In this document: piece after piece, positions 54,523 through 63,023 of the stretch
Layout of the letters: each line of letters begins with the position of its first letter
How positions within the stretch are numbered: position 1 is the stretch's first letter
Assembly (NCBI GenBank): GCA_023443045.1
Contig: JAEZWK010000001.1
Location: forward strand, 1-64,000
Length of the DNA: 64,000 nt
DNA from: Bacillota bacterium
GTDB taxonomy: Bacteria; Bacillota_A; Clostridia; Tissierellales; Peptoniphilaceae
Direction: 5' to 3'
Notes under the pieces: model-generated
What the model was told of the DNA's origin: nothing
What the model saw: the letters and a program-made list of their open reading frames with translations, nothing else
Databases searched by the model: none
Made by a program: the position numbers and the translations under genes

Positions 54523-55338
54523 ATGCTAAGGAAAAAAAGATTTTTTGTTTTTGCATTGCTACTTTTTATTTTATCCGGATTTTTTATAAATCATATAATA
54601 GTAGAATCAAAAGCATTAAAAAGAGGCAGAGAAAACATCATATATTTTAGTTACAATAGAACGCTAAAAAACACTATACATGATGCATATAAACAAGATA
54701 TCATAAAATACGATTTAAACAAGAAAAAAGCTGAACTCAAAAAGAAATTAGAGACAAAAAAAGAAAAAGAAAATATTTATACAAATTTTGATCCATATGA
54801 TGGAACTGATTTTAAAACCGTGTTCAAAGATTCACTCTTTTTGGGTGACTCTATAACCAGTGGATTACAACAGTACAAACTATTGGATAAAGAAAATGTA
54901 ATATATGGCATCGGGCTTCACGTATATCAGGTGATAGAAAAGAAAAATGATGAGATAAAAAAGAAAAATCCGAAAAATCTCTTCATCATGCTTGGGATGA
55001 ATGACTCTGTATGGGTGGAAACAGAGAAATTTTCTAAAAATTATGATAGTCTAATAAAAACACTAAAAAAAGAACACCCCAATACCAAAATATTTATACA
55101 ATCCATATTTCCGGTGGACAAAAAAAATAAAGAAGCCACTGCCAAAATCAGTAATGAACGTGTAAAAGAATATAATGATGCACTTATAAAGATTGCAAAA
55201 GATAATGAGGTTACCTTTGTAGATCTAAGACCTATACTAAGCGCTCACCAAGAGTTTTATGGAAAAGATGGGATACATCTATTCAAAGATCTCTACTTGT
55301 ATTGGTTGAAATTTATACAAACTAATGTAATAAATTAG
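54523..55338 (+). CDS. SGNH/GDSL-family hydrolase with N-terminal membrane anchor
   Basis: The 271-residue protein has a membrane anchor (FFVFALLLFILSGFFINHII), a charged coiled linker and an SGNH hydrolase domain: block I FLGDSITSGLQQYKLL (catalytic Ser), block III MLGMNDSVW and block V YGKDGIHLFKDL (Asp and His). Such extracellular enzymes deacetylate or transfer acyl groups on surface glycans. ATG 54523 follows GGAGG by 5 nt; the upstream frame runs into the tRNA and is excluded. The DUF4358 lipoprotein follows at 8 nt. Confidence 0.83.
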   Translation: MLRKKRFFVFALLLFILSGFFINHIIVESKALKRGRENIIYFSYNRTLKNTIHDAYKQDIIKYDLNKKKAELKKKLETKKEKENIYTNFDPYDGTDFKTVFKDSLFLGDSITSGLQQYKLLDKENVIYGIGLHVYQVIEKKNDEIKKKNPKNLFIMLGMNDSVWVETEKFSKNYDSLIKTLKKEHPNTKIFIQSIFPVDKKNKEATAKISNERVKEYNDALIKIAKDNEVTFVDLRPILSAHQEFYGKDGIHLFKDLYLYWLKFIQTNVIN

Positions 55339-55346
55339 GAGGAGTT

Positions 55347-55820
55347 ATGAAAAAATTATTTTTAGTTATTTGCGCTGGCGCACTACTATTAGCAGGATGC
55401 TCTAAACCGAAAAACGGCGGTCTTTTCGACATAGTAAAAAATGCAACCGACAAAGCAGGGGATTCTTTTGAAATCATAAAAAGCACAATGTCCAAAGTAT
55501 TGGACGATTTTAAATCTCTTACAGAGGCAGAAGTATCTGATTTTATTAGTGAAGATAATCTAGACAAATTCATTTCATATGCAAGTGAAGACCCGAGCCT
55601 ATCAGATAGAATTATCATTGCGAAAGTAAAAGAAGGCAAAATGGAAGATGTAAAAAAAGAACTTGCTGAAAATATAAAAAATCTATCAGAAACATACAAA
55701 AGCTATGCTCCAAATATAGCTAAAGATCTTGATAATGCATTTATTTTTGATATCGATGATGTTATATTTGTAGCTATTGGCGACTTAAAAGCTAAAGTTT
55801 CTGGTTCAATGCAAAAATAG
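55347..55820 (+). CDS. DUF4358-type lipoprotein
   Basis: The 157-residue protein has a lipoprotein signal ending LLAGC (Cys18). The mature part contains DIVKNATDKAGDSFEIIKST and SDRIIIAKVKEGKMEDVKKE, which match the DUF4358 pattern of small extracellular domains seen next to MBOAT/SGNH gene sets in Clostridia. The function is unknown. It is probably cotranscribed with the SGNH gene and is followed by a terminator. Confidence 0.75.
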   Translation: MKKLFLVICAGALLLAGCSKPKNGGLFDIVKNATDKAGDSFEIIKSTMSKVLDDFKSLTEAEVSDFISEDNLDKFISYASEDPSLSDRIIIAKVKEGKMEDVKKELAENIKNLSETYKSYAPNIAKDLDNAFIFDIDDVIFVAIGDLKAKVSGSMQK

Positions 55821-55839
55821 GCCGAGCACGGCTTTTTTT
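55821..55839 (+). terminator. Terminator after the DUF4358 gene
   Basis: GCCG-AGCA-CGGC followed by a run of seven T residues, directly after the stop codon. The next gene begins 11 nt later, so some readthrough is likely. Confidence 0.78.
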
Positions 55840-55849
55840 GTTATAGATT

Positions 55850-56272
55850 ATGAAAAAAATATTATTGTTGCTGGTCGTGATTTTATTTATCTCATGCACC
55901 AGAGAAAATATATCAAATAAAATAGAAAAAATAATCACACAAAAAGATGATGTAGCAAATATTGAAAATCGAAAAGTTACAACTTCGAAAGACGATGAAA
56001 TAATAGAAGAGACCGTTGTAAGTAAAGATGATCGTTATATATATGTAATACTAAAAATAAAAGATGGGAAAAAGGAAAAATATCTTGATATCACTAAAGA
56101 TAAAATGGATGAGCTATCCCGTGGAGAGTGGAATTTTTCTTTTAGTGAGGCCGCTTGGTTTGATGTAGATGATTATATAATTAGAATCTATGCTGATGAT
56201 TTGAGTGAAATAGTAAAAAAATTAAAAAAAGAATTGGGGATAGAAGTAAATTTTGTACAAAAAGAGAGCTGA
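55850..56272 (+). CDS. Small lipoprotein, unknown function
   Basis: The 140-residue protein has a short lipoprotein signal MKKILLLLVVILFISC (Cys16). The mature region is charged, with an apparent beta-rich core (RYIYVILKIKDGKKEKYLDI) and a helical C-terminal end. No family is recognised. There is no clear Shine-Dalgarno sequence before the ATG, so it may depend on translation of the upstream transcript. It ends at a bidirectional terminator. Confidence 0.65.
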   Translation: MKKILLLLVVILFISCTRENISNKIEKIITQKDDVANIENRKVTTSKDDEIIEETVVSKDDRYIYVILKIKDGKKEKYLDITKDKMDELSRGEWNFSFSEAAWFDVDDYIIRIYADDLSEIVKKLKKELGIEVNFVQKES

Positions 56273-56285
56273 TAGCTCTTTTTTA
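56265..56285. terminator. Bidirectional terminator between convergent genes
   Basis: AGAGCT-GAT-AGCTCT is followed by T residues on the plus strand and, read on the complement, also by a T run. It serves the lipoprotein gene and the convergent minus-strand cluster. Confidence 0.78.
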
Positions 56286-56542
56286 TTGATTAAAATTAAT
56301 TATATAAATCGCAAGGACCAGCGTAAAGATATCTGCATAAAATTTTTTTTGATCAATTGATTCAAACCAAAATTTGTTTTGAACAACTACATACATATAG
56401 TAAATCGCGGCTAGCACGAGAATATATTGCATAATATCCACAATAATATTGTATTCATTCAAAATACCAAATGGTAGTAAAATTAAACTTAAAATCGCTA
56501 ATATAGAAAGTAGCGTAGTATATAAAAATAAAGTTTTTTCAT
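56283..56542 (-). pseudogene. Small membrane protein gene with a frameshift near its start
   Basis: A frame encoding about 83 residues with three hydrophobic stretches (LSILAILSLILLPFGILNEY, DIMQYILVLAAIYYMYVVVQ, then DIFTLVLAIYIINFNQ) lacks a start codon. The ATG at 56542-56540 lies one frame away. Adding one A to the six-A run at 56534-56539 would join them as MKKTLFLYTTL. That ATG overlaps the stop of the upstream gene as TAATG, so this was a coupled gene. It is either decayed or misassembled; the family is unknown. Confidence 0.6.
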
Positions 56543-57047
56543 TATCTTACCGTCTCTATATAAATATTATTTGCCTTATGGTAATCAGAATTATCTTTTG
56601 GTTTCGTCTCAAGTAGTCTTCCGTAACTAACTTCTCCATTTAACACACCATCTAAGGCGCGCGTCCAGAAGTCCAATTTTTTTAGCCTAATATCCGACTC
56701 AAAACTACCTATGAGATATTGCTATGTATAGCGTTAATATGCTGAGCATAAAATTTTGATATCGTATCAATAATCTCATCTATACAATATTTGTCGGATA
56801 AATCTCTATATTTTTCTAAAAAACCTTTTTCTGAATAATATTCAATTGTTCTTAAAATGTCTTTTTTACCATATCTATAAACGTGAACAACTTTTTCCCC
56901 TTTATACTCAGTTGGAGTATCTAGGAAATCGGGAACTGCCCAGTCATTATCATCGTATCTTACTTTATTAACTTTTGCCTCTACAAAAGGTGCAAAAACA
57001 TACATAAAAACAAGCGTTAGAGCTAAGATAAAACTAATTTTTTTCAC
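56542..57047 (-). pseudogene. Secreted protein gene broken by a frameshift
   Basis: The first 112 codons encode a signal peptide (ISFILALTLVFMYVFAPFVE, cleavage after VEA) and a mature part with WAVPDFLDTPTEYKGEKVVH. The frame stops at 56709. In another frame, coding-like sequence continues through IGSFESDIRLKKLDFWTRAL, DGVLNGEVSYGRLLETKP and ANNIYIETVR to a stop at 56544-56542. A one-base loss around 56700-56730 would explain this. The intact product would be about 165 residues and exported, with unknown role. Confidence 0.6.
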
Positions 57048-57080
57048 AATAACCTCCTAAATATTTTGTGTTCTAAGGAT

Positions 57081-57360
57081 TTAAAAAATATTTGGATACA
57101 TTTTTAAAAGTTTTAATAAAATCCGATAGTAAAACACGAAATGGAAAAAAAACAAATCTGCTATATATGGTAATTCATATTTTTTTAAAAGATATATACC
57201 GCAACACATAAGTAAAATATTAAGTAAAATTAAAGAGTAAAAAACTAATCTCTGTGTAGTTATTGATGATGGATCTACAAAAAGAAGCGCGATTATAATG
57301 ATCTCAATAACTAGCGACGGCCACAAACATTTTAACTTTTTCTTTCTCCTTATTTTTCAT
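57081..57360 (-). pseudogene. Small two- or three-helix membrane protein gene with an N-terminal frameshift
   Basis: An excellent AAGGAGG site lies 5 nt before ATG 57360, which begins MKNKEKEK. That frame closes after 18 codons. The membrane-protein frame (LVIEIIIIALLFVDPSS, YSLILLNILLMCCGIYLLKK, then FHFVFYYRILLKLL) begins one frame over. Removing one A from the five-A run at 57337-57341 joins the two as KEKLKCLWPSL. The alternative, a TTG start at 57326, has no binding site. Function unknown. Confidence 0.6.
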
Positions 57361-57493
57361 AACTACCTCCTTTTATTTATAAAAAACAAGCATATTAAAT
57401 AGATGTTTTAAAAAAGCAAATTGATTTTATTTTAACAATAAAAAAGAATAAAAATGATTTTTGTTTATGTTATAATATAAAAAAGGAGATTAT

Positions 57494-58828
57494 ATGGTTT
57501 TTTCATCACAGATATTTTTATTTTATTTTTTGCCAATCGTTTTAATTATATATAATTTAGTAAATAGACGGCTAAAAAATTTATTTCTATGTATAGCCAG
57601 CCTATTTTTTTATGCCTGGGGCGAGCCGATATATGTAGTTATTATGCTTTTTAGTACCATTTTTGATTTTTACAATGGTATTTTTATGGAAAAATATCCA
57701 GAGCATAAGAAAAAAATACTTATATTATCAGTGGTGGGTAATTTGGGTATTCTATTTACTTTCAAATATTTAGGTCTATTTATAGAAAGTATAAATCATT
57801 TAGGAATCGATATTCCGGTATTAAATTTACGTCTTCCCATCGGTATATCTTTTTACACATTTCAGACCATGTCCTATTCCATAGATGTATATAGAAATAG
57901 AGTAAAAGTGAGCCATAATATTATAGACTTCGGGCTTTTTGTGAGCAGTTTTCCGCAGTTAATAGCAGGCCCTATCGTAAAATATATAGATATAGAAAAG
58001 GAATTAGAATCTAGAGATGACTCTTTAGAAAGAGTGGGAGATGCAGTATTTTTATTTTTAAAAGGACTTATATTAAAGGTAATACTAGCTAATACATTTG
58101 CAGAAGCCATCACCAAAATAGATGTATCTTCATCATTTTTTGCATTATTAATAACATGTGTATTTTTTTCTTTGCAAATATATTATGATTTTCACGGATA
58201 TTCTACAATGGCAATCGCGCTCGGCAGGATGTTTGGATTTAATTTCCCACAAAATTTCAATTTCCCATACTCAGCTAAAAGCATAACTGATTTTTGGAAC
58301 AGATGGCACATTTCACTTTCTAGTTGGTTCAAAGAATATGTATATATACCGCTAGGAGGAAATAGAGTTAGCGTATCACGGCATATATTCAATCTATTTG
58401 TAGTGTGGGCGCTCACAGGATTTTGGCACGGAGCAAGTTACAACTTTTTACTCTGGGGAATATACTATTTTATAATTTTGACAGTAGAAAAATTTTTCCT
58501 ATCAAAGTATCTAACTAAATCTAACAGAATTATATCCACAATATATGTAACAGCAATAACTCTTGTCGGATGGGCAATATTTATGGCGGATTCCACAGAA
58601 ACACTAATATCCTACACAAAAAGTTTTAACCAACTATTGGATAGAAATTCACTGGGAGTTTTTGTAGAATATATTCTCTATATAATAGTAGGAATATATT
58701 TCAGTTACCCACACAAAATAAAAATTCCGGAAAATATAAAAAAAATAGTACTGGTGATGCTAGGTATAATATCTATAGCGTTTATAATATCAGGTAGCTA
58801 CAACCCATTTTTATACTTTAGATTTTAG
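57494..58828 (+). CDS. MBOAT O-acyltransferase (AlgI/PatA/DltB-like)
   Basis: The 444-residue polytopic protein has about eleven membrane helices. MBOAT landmarks are YFLPIVLIIYNLV, ASLFFYAWGEP, LPIGISFYTFQTMSYSIDVY, DFWNRWHISLSSWFKEYVYI and LTGFWHGASYNFLLWGIYYF with the catalytic His of GFWHG (about residue 315). The family moves acyl groups across or onto surface polymers. The DHHW-protein gene follows at 8 nt, the common AlgI-AlgX/J-like pairing. A TATAAT lies just upstream of its AAGGAG site. Confidence 0.92.
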   Translation: MVFSSQIFLFYFLPIVLIIYNLVNRRLKNLFLCIASLFFYAWGEPIYVVIMLFSTIFDFYNGIFMEKYPEHKKKILILSVVGNLGILFTFKYLGLFIESINHLGIDIPVLNLRLPIGISFYTFQTMSYSIDVYRNRVKVSHNIIDFGLFVSSFPQLIAGPIVKYIDIEKELESRDDSLERVGDAVFLFLKGLILKVILANTFAEAITKIDVSSSFFALLITCVFFSLQIYYDFHGYSTMAIALGRMFGFNFPQNFNFPYSAKSITDFWNRWHISLSSWFKEYVYIPLGGNRVSVSRHIFNLFVVWALTGFWHGASYNFLLWGIYYFIILTVEKFFLSKYLTKSNRIISTIYVTAITLVGWAIFMADSTETLISYTKSFNQLLDRNSLGVFVEYILYIIVGIYFSYPHKIKIPENIKKIVLVMLGIISIAFIISGSYNPFLYFRF

Positions 58829-58836
58829 GAGAACAA

Positions 58837-59787
58837 ATGAAGAAAATAACGGCAATAGTATTTATAGCAATTTTGATGTTATTTGCTATAAGCGGGATAT
58901 TTATAAAACACGATTATGACAAAAAAGAAATGAGAACAGAATTAAATCTAGAAATAAAAAATAAAAGCCTATCAGATGGGGAGCTGACAAGACATATAGA
59001 AGAATATATAAACACCGAAAAAACTCCTTTCAAAGAAGAATTTACAACAATCGCAAATCAGTTTAAAAAAATCACAGGAATAAATGAAATAAATGGAGTA
59101 GTAGTTTCAGATAGACTCTACCGTATACCGCCTAAAAATCCATCACTAGAAAAAATTGCTAAAAAAATGGATAAAGCTAAAGTGTTTTTGCTACCTCACA
59201 AAATATATTATGCTGATGACTTACGAATTGCAGATAAAATAAAAAAAGTAAAAGATGAGTATATAGAGTATTATCACCAAAAAGTAAAAGAACTAAATGC
59301 AATAGATCTATCACAAATACTAAATATAGATGACTACTACATCACCGATCACCACCTAAATGAAAAAGGATTAAAAAAATTACTAGAATATTTTGGAAAC
59401 GAAGAAGAAATAATAGAAAGAGATCACGGCAGATTCGTGGGAGGGCTATACCGCCTGACACAAATAAATAGAGATGAAAAGTTTATAAGCATAGAAACCA
59501 AAGATAAAAAAACATTTATGGCAGAAAAGAATTTTCCTATATATAATGACGAAAAAATAAAATATGACAGCTACAGCTACTATTTAGGGGGAAATTATGG
59601 AATACTGGATATAAATGGAAAAGGTAAAAACAATCTCACTGTAATAAAAGATTCGTTTTTTAACCCATTTGCACCATTTGTGGCAGAAAAATATAAAAAA
59701 CTAAGACTCATCGACAACAGATTTTTGCGCGGAAAAATAGAAGAAAACCTACTAGACGGAGAAATATGGATATTTTATTCACCATAA
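58837..59787 (+). CDS. DHHW/AlgX-like surface O-acetylation protein
   Basis: The 316-residue protein has an N-terminal membrane anchor (ITAIVFIAILMLFAISGIFI) and an extracytoplasmic SGNH-like domain. Features are EYINTEKTPFKEEFTTIANQ, VVVSDRLYRIP, the catalytic Asp-His block YYITDHHLNEKG (about residue 172) and TVIKDSFFNPFAPFVAEKY with the nucleophile Ser (about residue 272). This is the DHHW family layout. It would accept acetyl groups from the MBOAT partner and place them on a glycan. The target polymer is unknown. Confidence 0.85.
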   Translation: MKKITAIVFIAILMLFAISGIFIKHDYDKKEMRTELNLEIKNKSLSDGELTRHIEEYINTEKTPFKEEFTTIANQFKKITGINEINGVVVSDRLYRIPPKNPSLEKIAKKMDKAKVFLLPHKIYYADDLRIADKIKKVKDEYIEYYHQKVKELNAIDLSQILNIDDYYITDHHLNEKGLKKLLEYFGNEEEIIERDHGRFVGGLYRLTQINRDEKFISIETKDKKTFMAEKNFPIYNDEKIKYDSYSYYLGGNYGILDINGKGKNNLTVIKDSFFNPFAPFVAEKYKKLRLIDNRFLRGKIEENLLDGEIWIFYSP

Positions 59788-59911
59788 TTAACAAAATAGA
59801 AATGGCTATGTAATGGATATGTAACAAATATATGGTATATTATGAGCATAAGAGGTACAGGACTTATTATTACAGCGATATTACACTTATATTACACATA
59901 ATAAAAAAGTC

Positions 59912-59941
59912 TTGTCCTTATCTCAATGGAGATAATATAAT
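59912..59941 (+). promoter_or_regulatory. S-layer gene promoter with inverted repeat in the spacer
   Basis: TTGTCC (59912-59917) and TATAAT (59936-59941) are 18 nt apart. The spacer is exactly a perfect inverted repeat TTATCTC-AATG-GAGATAA (59918-59935), which looks like an operator. Confidence 0.6.
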
Positions 59942-59950
59942 AACAAAAGA

Positions 59951-59967
59951 GTACGGAAAAACCGTAC
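59951..59967 (+). promoter_or_regulatory. 5' hairpin in the S-layer mRNA leader
   Basis: GTACGG-AAAAA-CCGTAC forms a stable stem at the expected 5' end of the transcript, about 30 nt before the AGGAGGT binding site. Such 5' hairpins often protect abundant mRNAs from decay. No T run follows, so it is not a terminator. Confidence 0.55.
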
Positions 59968-59996
59968 GATAACATTAATAAGGAGGTCAATTGACT

Positions 59997-62801
59997 ATGA
60001 AAAAATTAGTTTCCTTACTCCTTGCTGTATTCATGGTATTCAGCTTAGTGGGAACTGTTTTTGCAGCTGAAGAAGCTCCTGCAGCAACTGAAAATAAAGA
60101 AGAAACTGCAGCTCCAGCGGTAGAAACATCACCAGAATACCTAGAATTCTTAAAAGCTCAAGGATTAGTAAAAGGTGACAACCAAGGAAATTTAATGCTA
60201 GACAAAGAAATCGATCGTGCTTCTTTTGCAGCATTATTAGTAAGAGCTAAAGGATTAGAATCAACAGCTGCAGCTGTTAAATCTTTAGCAAGCAGATTCA
60301 GAGACATGAACGCTAACCACTGGGCTAACGGATATGCTAACGTAGCTGCTGAACAAGGTTGGATGAAAGGTAATGAAAAAGGCGAATTCATGCCAGGAAA
60401 AACAATCTCTTATGCAGAGATCGCTACAACATTAGTTAGATTCTTAGGAACTGACACAGCTGGATTCGTTTACCCAACAAGCTTCTTAGCTAAAGCTCAC
60501 GAAATGGGATTATTTGAAGGCGTTAGAGAAATCGCTGATTACGCTCAAGCAGGAATCAGAGAAGACATCTTCAGAATGATCTACAACGCAGTATCTAAAA
60601 AAGATTTTGGTAAATATGTTGTTTACAAAGCAATCGTTTTAGAAAACAACCGTGTAGCTCCTATTGCTAGCGATGAAATCAAAATCGAAGTATTAAGCGT
60701 TGTTCAATCTCCTAACCAAATCGACAATAACAGAAGAATTGGTAAAAACGGAGACCAATATGTTCTTTCATTAAAAGATACAAAATATGATGTTGAAAAC
60801 TTATTAGGTAAAGTTGCTAACTTCACATTAGATGAAAACAACAAACTAATCAAAGTTGAAATCGACAACACATATGACTATATCTTTGGTAGATATGAAG
60901 CATCTACAAGAAGAATGGCTATCGGTGGCGAAAACTACAACGTAATCGTTAACGAAAGATACTACACAAGAAACAACAACTTAGCTGCTACCACAGATAA
61001 CAGATTATATAGAACATACATCACATCAGCTAGAAGAGCAGATAACTATTCTTATGAAGATTTCTTAAGAAAACAAAAAGAAGGTCATGCTAGAGTAACT
61101 GTTAAAGATGGTATGGTAATCTTTATCGATGCGTTTGATTTAACAGATATCGCTCCAATTAAAGAAGTAGCTAGAGAAGGAAAAGATATCTACTACTACG
61201 ATGATACAAAAGAAGCTGCAATTAACAGAGTAGCTGCTAGTGCATACATCATCGGATACACAGAAAAAGATGGATTCAGAAGAATTGAAGCTAAAGACAT
61301 CAAGCCTGAAGATGTTATCCACTTTGGTACAGGATTTACTCTTGTAAGACAAGATGCTAAATTAACAGGTAAATTAGAAAAAACATTCCGTGACAGATAT
61401 GGCGAAGGCTTTATCGTAGACGGAAAAGAATACAGATATAATGATGGACACCCATACATGGCAGTTTACAGCTTTGATGGAAAATATTTCAGAGTATTAA
61501 GATCAAGAGCAGAAATTGAATTATTAAGAAATGAAAATGTAACTGTATTACTAGACATTTTTGGTGGAGTTCAATTAGTAACTTCTGACAAACAATTCAA
61601 AGACAACTTTGCATTAGTTGCTAAAGTAGTTTCTTCTCAAGGTATGGAATTCTATGCTCCAAATGGTGGAGACAACTTCAGACTAAGAGATAACTACGAT
61701 GCTAGATATATAAATGCAAAAACTGGTGAAGATTACACAACATCTACACAAAGATATGATGCATTCTATTCATTAAACCTTGTTTATGTAACATCAACAG
61801 CAGATGACAACATTGGTATTGTAGCTAGAATTAAAGGTGTTAAGGAATATGAAAAAGAATTCAAAGAAGCAGCTTTCGAAGAAAGATATCAAAGATATCT
61901 AACAGTTGGTGGAGTAAACTACAGATTTGGTGAAGACACTGCAGTATTTGCATTAAACAAAGATAAAAATAATCATTATCAACCTGTAAAAGCAACTATG
62001 GAAGAAATCATCAAAAACAATGCAAAGAACGCTGATCTAAAAGCATACGTATTAACTGAAAAAGACTTTGGTGATTACTATGTAAAACATATTTCTAAAA
62101 TTACCTACAACAGATTTGCTAACAGAGAAAACTATGCTAAAGTAATTATCTTTACAAATGTTAGAGGAATTGCTGATGAATGGGAAAAATATCCAAGATA
62201 TGGTTTTGTAAACAGACTATACAACTACACAGATGAAATCGTAATCGATGGAACAACTTACTCATTTGCTTCAATTCCAGAAAATCTAAAAGTTGGTGAT
62301 CTAGTATCTTACAGACTACACAAAGAAAAAGAAAATCTTGTACTAGTTGAAAGTATTGAAACACCAATCTTCTGGGGAACATATAGAAATAATGGTGCTA
62401 AATTAGTTGTTACTAACCCATTAACAAACGAAGAGAGAACATTTGAGTTAGATGAACACGTAATCGACAGAGGAACTGGTAAATACGCATGGATCTTCGC
62501 TGCAAAAGGATTCGATTATCCTGAATTCGTATTATATACAGATAGAGCATATGAAAAAGCTCCAGAAGCTCCAGAACTATCAGCTGATGAGCAAATAATC
62601 TTAAAAGTTTTCAAAGCAGCAGTAGAAGCTATCCCAGCTAAGGTTACAGATGCTAACTTCAAAGCAACTGTAGAAAAAGCTAGAAGCATCTATGATGCAA
62701 AAGTAAAAACTGGTTCAGAAGAACTTAAAAAAGCAGCAGCTGATCTATTAGCTAGATTAGAAGCAGCTGAAAAAGAACTAGCAGCTTACGAAGGAAAATA
62801 A
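59997..62801 (+). CDS. Large SLH-domain surface (S-layer-like) protein
   Basis: The 934-residue exported protein has a signal peptide (KLVSLLLAVFMVFSLVGTVF, cleavage near FAA), an Ala/Glu/Pro linker and SLH-type repeats between residues about 40 and 200: EYLEFLKAQGLVKGDNQGNL, FRDMNANHWANGYANVAAEQ and a weaker third. SLH domains bind pyruvylated secondary wall polymers. The rest is an unknown, charged, repeat-poor region and a helical C-terminal tail. Codons such as AAC, GCT and ATC are favoured far more than in neighbouring genes, as in very highly expressed genes. ATG 59997 has AGGAGGT 9 nt upstream. Confidence 0.87.
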   Translation: MKKLVSLLLAVFMVFSLVGTVFAAEEAPAATENKEETAAPAVETSPEYLEFLKAQGLVKGDNQGNLMLDKEIDRASFAALLVRAKGLESTAAAVKSLASRFRDMNANHWANGYANVAAEQGWMKGNEKGEFMPGKTISYAEIATTLVRFLGTDTAGFVYPTSFLAKAHEMGLFEGVREIADYAQAGIREDIFRMIYNAVSKKDFGKYVVYKAIVLENNRVAPIASDEIKIEVLSVVQSPNQIDNNRRIGKNGDQYVLSLKDTKYDVENLLGKVANFTLDENNKLIKVEIDNTYDYIFGRYEASTRRMAIGGENYNVIVNERYYTRNNNLAATTDNRLYRTYITSARRADNYSYEDFLRKQKEGHARVTVKDGMVIFIDAFDLTDIAPIKEVAREGKDIYYYDDTKEAAINRVAASAYIIGYTEKDGFRRIEAKDIKPEDVIHFGTGFTLVRQDAKLTGKLEKTFRDRYGEGFIVDGKEYRYNDGHPYMAVYSFDGKYFRVLRSRAEIELLRNENVTVLLDIFGGVQLVTSDKQFKDNFALVAKVVSSQGMEFYAPNGGDNFRLRDNYDARYINAKTGEDYTTSTQRYDAFYSLNLVYVTSTADDNIGIVARIKGVKEYEKEFKEAAFEERYQRYLTVGGVNYRFGEDTAVFALNKDKNNHYQPVKATMEEIIKNNAKNADLKAYVLTEKDFGDYYVKHISKITYNRFANRENYAKVIIFTNVRGIADEWEKYPRYGFVNRLYNYTDEIVIDGTTYSFASIPENLKVGDLVSYRLHKEKENLVLVESIETPIFWGTYRNNGAKLVVTNPLTNEERTFELDEHVIDRGTGKYAWIFAAKGFDYPEFVLYTDRAYEKAPEAPELSADEQIILKVFKAAVEAIPAKVTDANFKATVEKARSIYDAKVKTGSEELKKAAADLLARLEAAEKELAAYEGK

Positions 62802-62813
62802 CTAATAACAAAA

Positions 62814-62837
62814 AGAGCCCGAAAGGGTTCTTTTTTT
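62814..62837 (+). terminator. Terminator of the SLH-protein gene
   Basis: AGAGCCC-GAAA-GGGTTCT followed by a T run, 12 nt after the stop codon. Confidence 0.85.
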
Positions 62838-62841
62838 ACAT

Positions 62842-62864
62842 AAAAAAAAGAGCTATCAAGCTCC
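62842..62864 (-). terminator. Terminator of tRNA-Val
   Basis: On the complement, GAGCT-TGAT-AGCTC is followed by eight T residues, starting a few bases after the tRNA CCA. It stands back to back with the SLH-gene terminator. Confidence 0.8.
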
Positions 62865-62867
62865 ATA

Positions 62868-62944
62868 TGGTGGACTGTACAAGATTCGAACTTGTGGCCT
62901 CTACGATGTCAACGTAGCGCTCTAACCAACTGAGCTAACAGTCC
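62868..62944 (-). tRNA. tRNA-Val (anticodon GAC)
   Basis: A 77-nt cloverleaf with encoded CCA on the complement. The acceptor GGACTGT pairs with ACAGTCC. The anticodon arm CTACG/CGTAG encloses TTGACAT, giving GAC. The promoter is TTGTAT (62986-62981) and TATAAT (62963-62958) with 17-nt spacing. Its -35 box shares a base with the divergent copper-ATPase promoter. Confidence 0.95.
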
Positions 62945-62975
62945 TTATATTATTTTAATTATATCACAAAAAGTA

Positions 62976-63019
62976 TTTACATACAATCTTTTTTATTTTA
63001 TAATACCTATAGGGGGTAT
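62976..63019 (+). promoter_or_regulatory. copA promoter with CsoR-type operator
   Basis: TTTACA (62976-62981) and TATAAT (62999-63004) are 17 nt apart. From 63003 to 63019 lies ATACCTATAGGGGGTAT, an inverted ATACC/GGTAT element around a G-rich core that resembles known CsoR copper-sensor operators. It overlaps the -10 box, the transcription start and the ribosome binding site. Confidence 0.68.
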
Positions 63020-63023
63020 ATGT

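Noticed and set aside
59788..59911. Additional small gene between the DHHW and SLH genes
   Set aside because: Only short frames without binding sites are present; the stretch looks like promoter and leader DNA.
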